Shown here: in pieces, positions 63,686 to 64,000 of the stretch
How positions within the stretch are numbered: the stretch's first letter is position 1
How the letters are laid out: each line of letters begins with the position of its first letter
Source: Cohnella cholangitidis
GTDB taxonomy: Bacteria; Bacillota; Bacilli; Paenibacillales; Paenibacillaceae
DNA length: 64,000 nt
Direction of reading: 5' to 3'
NCBI RefSeq assembly: GCF_014107495.1
Contig: NZ_CP041969.1
Location: 2,505,501-2,569,500, forward strand
Program-made: the position numbers and the translations under genes
Notes under the pieces: model-generated
Told to the model about the DNA's origin: nothing
The model's database searches: none
Seen by the model: the letters and a program-made list of their open reading frames with translations, nothing else

Positions 63686-64000
63686 TGTTCGCTTCTCATA
63701 GGAGAGACCAGATATTAGAGTTGCTGCATCGCGACAAGCAAGTATTGGTGAAGGACTTGGCGCGATTATTTAACGTTTCCGAAGGGACGCTGCGCATCGA
63801 CTTGAGAATACTCGAAGACGAGGGATTGCTGGAGAGAACTCACGGGGGCGCCGTGCCCGTGAGGAACCCGGCCTCCGTGCGCGATTCGCGCGATCCGTCC
63901 CGCAGCGGGGTGAATTACGAAGAGAAGCGCATGATTGGACGGAAAGCAGCCCATCTAGTGACGGCGGGACAGTGCATCATCTTGGATGCAAGCTCTACCG
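63686..64000 (+). CDS. DeoR-family transcriptional regulator, N-terminal part
   Basis: 105 residues up to the window end. N-terminal DeoR HTH: RRDQILELLHRDKQVLVKDLARLFNVSEGTLRIDLRILEDEGLLERTHGGAV, then the start of the sensor domain (EEKRMIGRKAAHLVTAGQCIILDASST). AAGGGGGAGATCGC precedes the ATG. Divergent from the sugar importer; continues beyond the window. Likely senses a phosphosugar. Confidence 0.88.

Overview
The window looks like the chromosome of a Gram-positive, spore-former-type bacterium of the Paenibacillaceae (Cohnella or Paenibacillus). Pointers are an S-layer-homology (SLH) surface protein, an LplC/MalG-type sugar importer without its own ATPase, DUF3243 and CcdC proteins, a TPP-riboswitch thiamine operon with ThiXYZ and TenA, and strong AGGAGG ribosome binding sites. 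No rRNA, tRNA or CRISPR array was seen. The genus is an inference from gene content.

Layout. 1-8.2 kb: housekeeping and regulatory genes (WYL regulator fragment, a LacI-type-sensor/PAS/GGDEF/EAL protein broken by a frameshift, CcdC, TmrB-like ATPase, PanE-like reductase, HxlR regulator with divergent nitroreductase, GNAT). 8.2-17.5 kb: cell envelope (O-antigen-ligase-like membrane protein with one frameshift, very large SLH protein split at an A7 run, membrane-anchored alpha/beta hydrolase). 17.6-24 kb: RpiR regulator divergent from an ECF importer (S, double ATPase with two frame breaks, T) and a PHP phosphoesterase, then a membrane-anchored amidohydrolase. 24.06-25.83 kb: a 51-bp tandem repeat interrupted by an IS66 element. 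25.9-30.45 kb: DUF3900-like protein, a dihydroorotate-dehydrogenase-like/membrane fusion, small exported proteins including one with three NGGHNEPP repeats. 30.5-38.7 kb: a ten-gene thiamine operon (tenA-thiZXY-thiF-thiE-thiS-thiG-thiO-thiD, minus strand) behind a TPP riboswitch with terminator. 38.8-39.7 kb: DUF3243 and peptide deformylase. 39.9-45.2 kb: an ssuADCB sulfonate operon with a divergent regulator that fuses an HTH domain to a sulfonate-binding-protein domain; two matching dyads lie between them. 45.18-45.73 kb: a second array with a 51-bp period (11 units), then a DinG/XPD-type helicase. 48.2-56.5 kb: an AT-richer accessory island (IS1182-family transposase, YbfG-like glycan hydrolase without signal peptide, sigma-factor-like protein, BhlA-type holin, several orphan proteins), ending at a decayed sugar permease. 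56.7-64 kb: a sugar-uptake locus (GH4 phospho-glycosidase, BadF-type kinase, LacI regulator, binding protein, two permeases, divergent DeoR regulator cut by the window end) with two near-identical LacI-type operators.

How the parts work together. The thiamine operon imports and salvages the pyrimidine (ThiXYZ, TenA), makes the thiazole (ThiO, ThiG, ThiS, ThiF) and joins them (ThiD, ThiE). The ssu operon imports alkanesulfonates and releases sulfite. The sugar locus probably imports a di- or oligosaccharide, phosphorylates it with a BadF kinase and cleaves it with a GH4 enzyme.

Caution: at least eight frame breaks occur in otherwise well-conserved genes. Five are not at slippery sites and may be assembly errors or decay. 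Three lie on A-rich heptamers in the correct register for -1 slippage.
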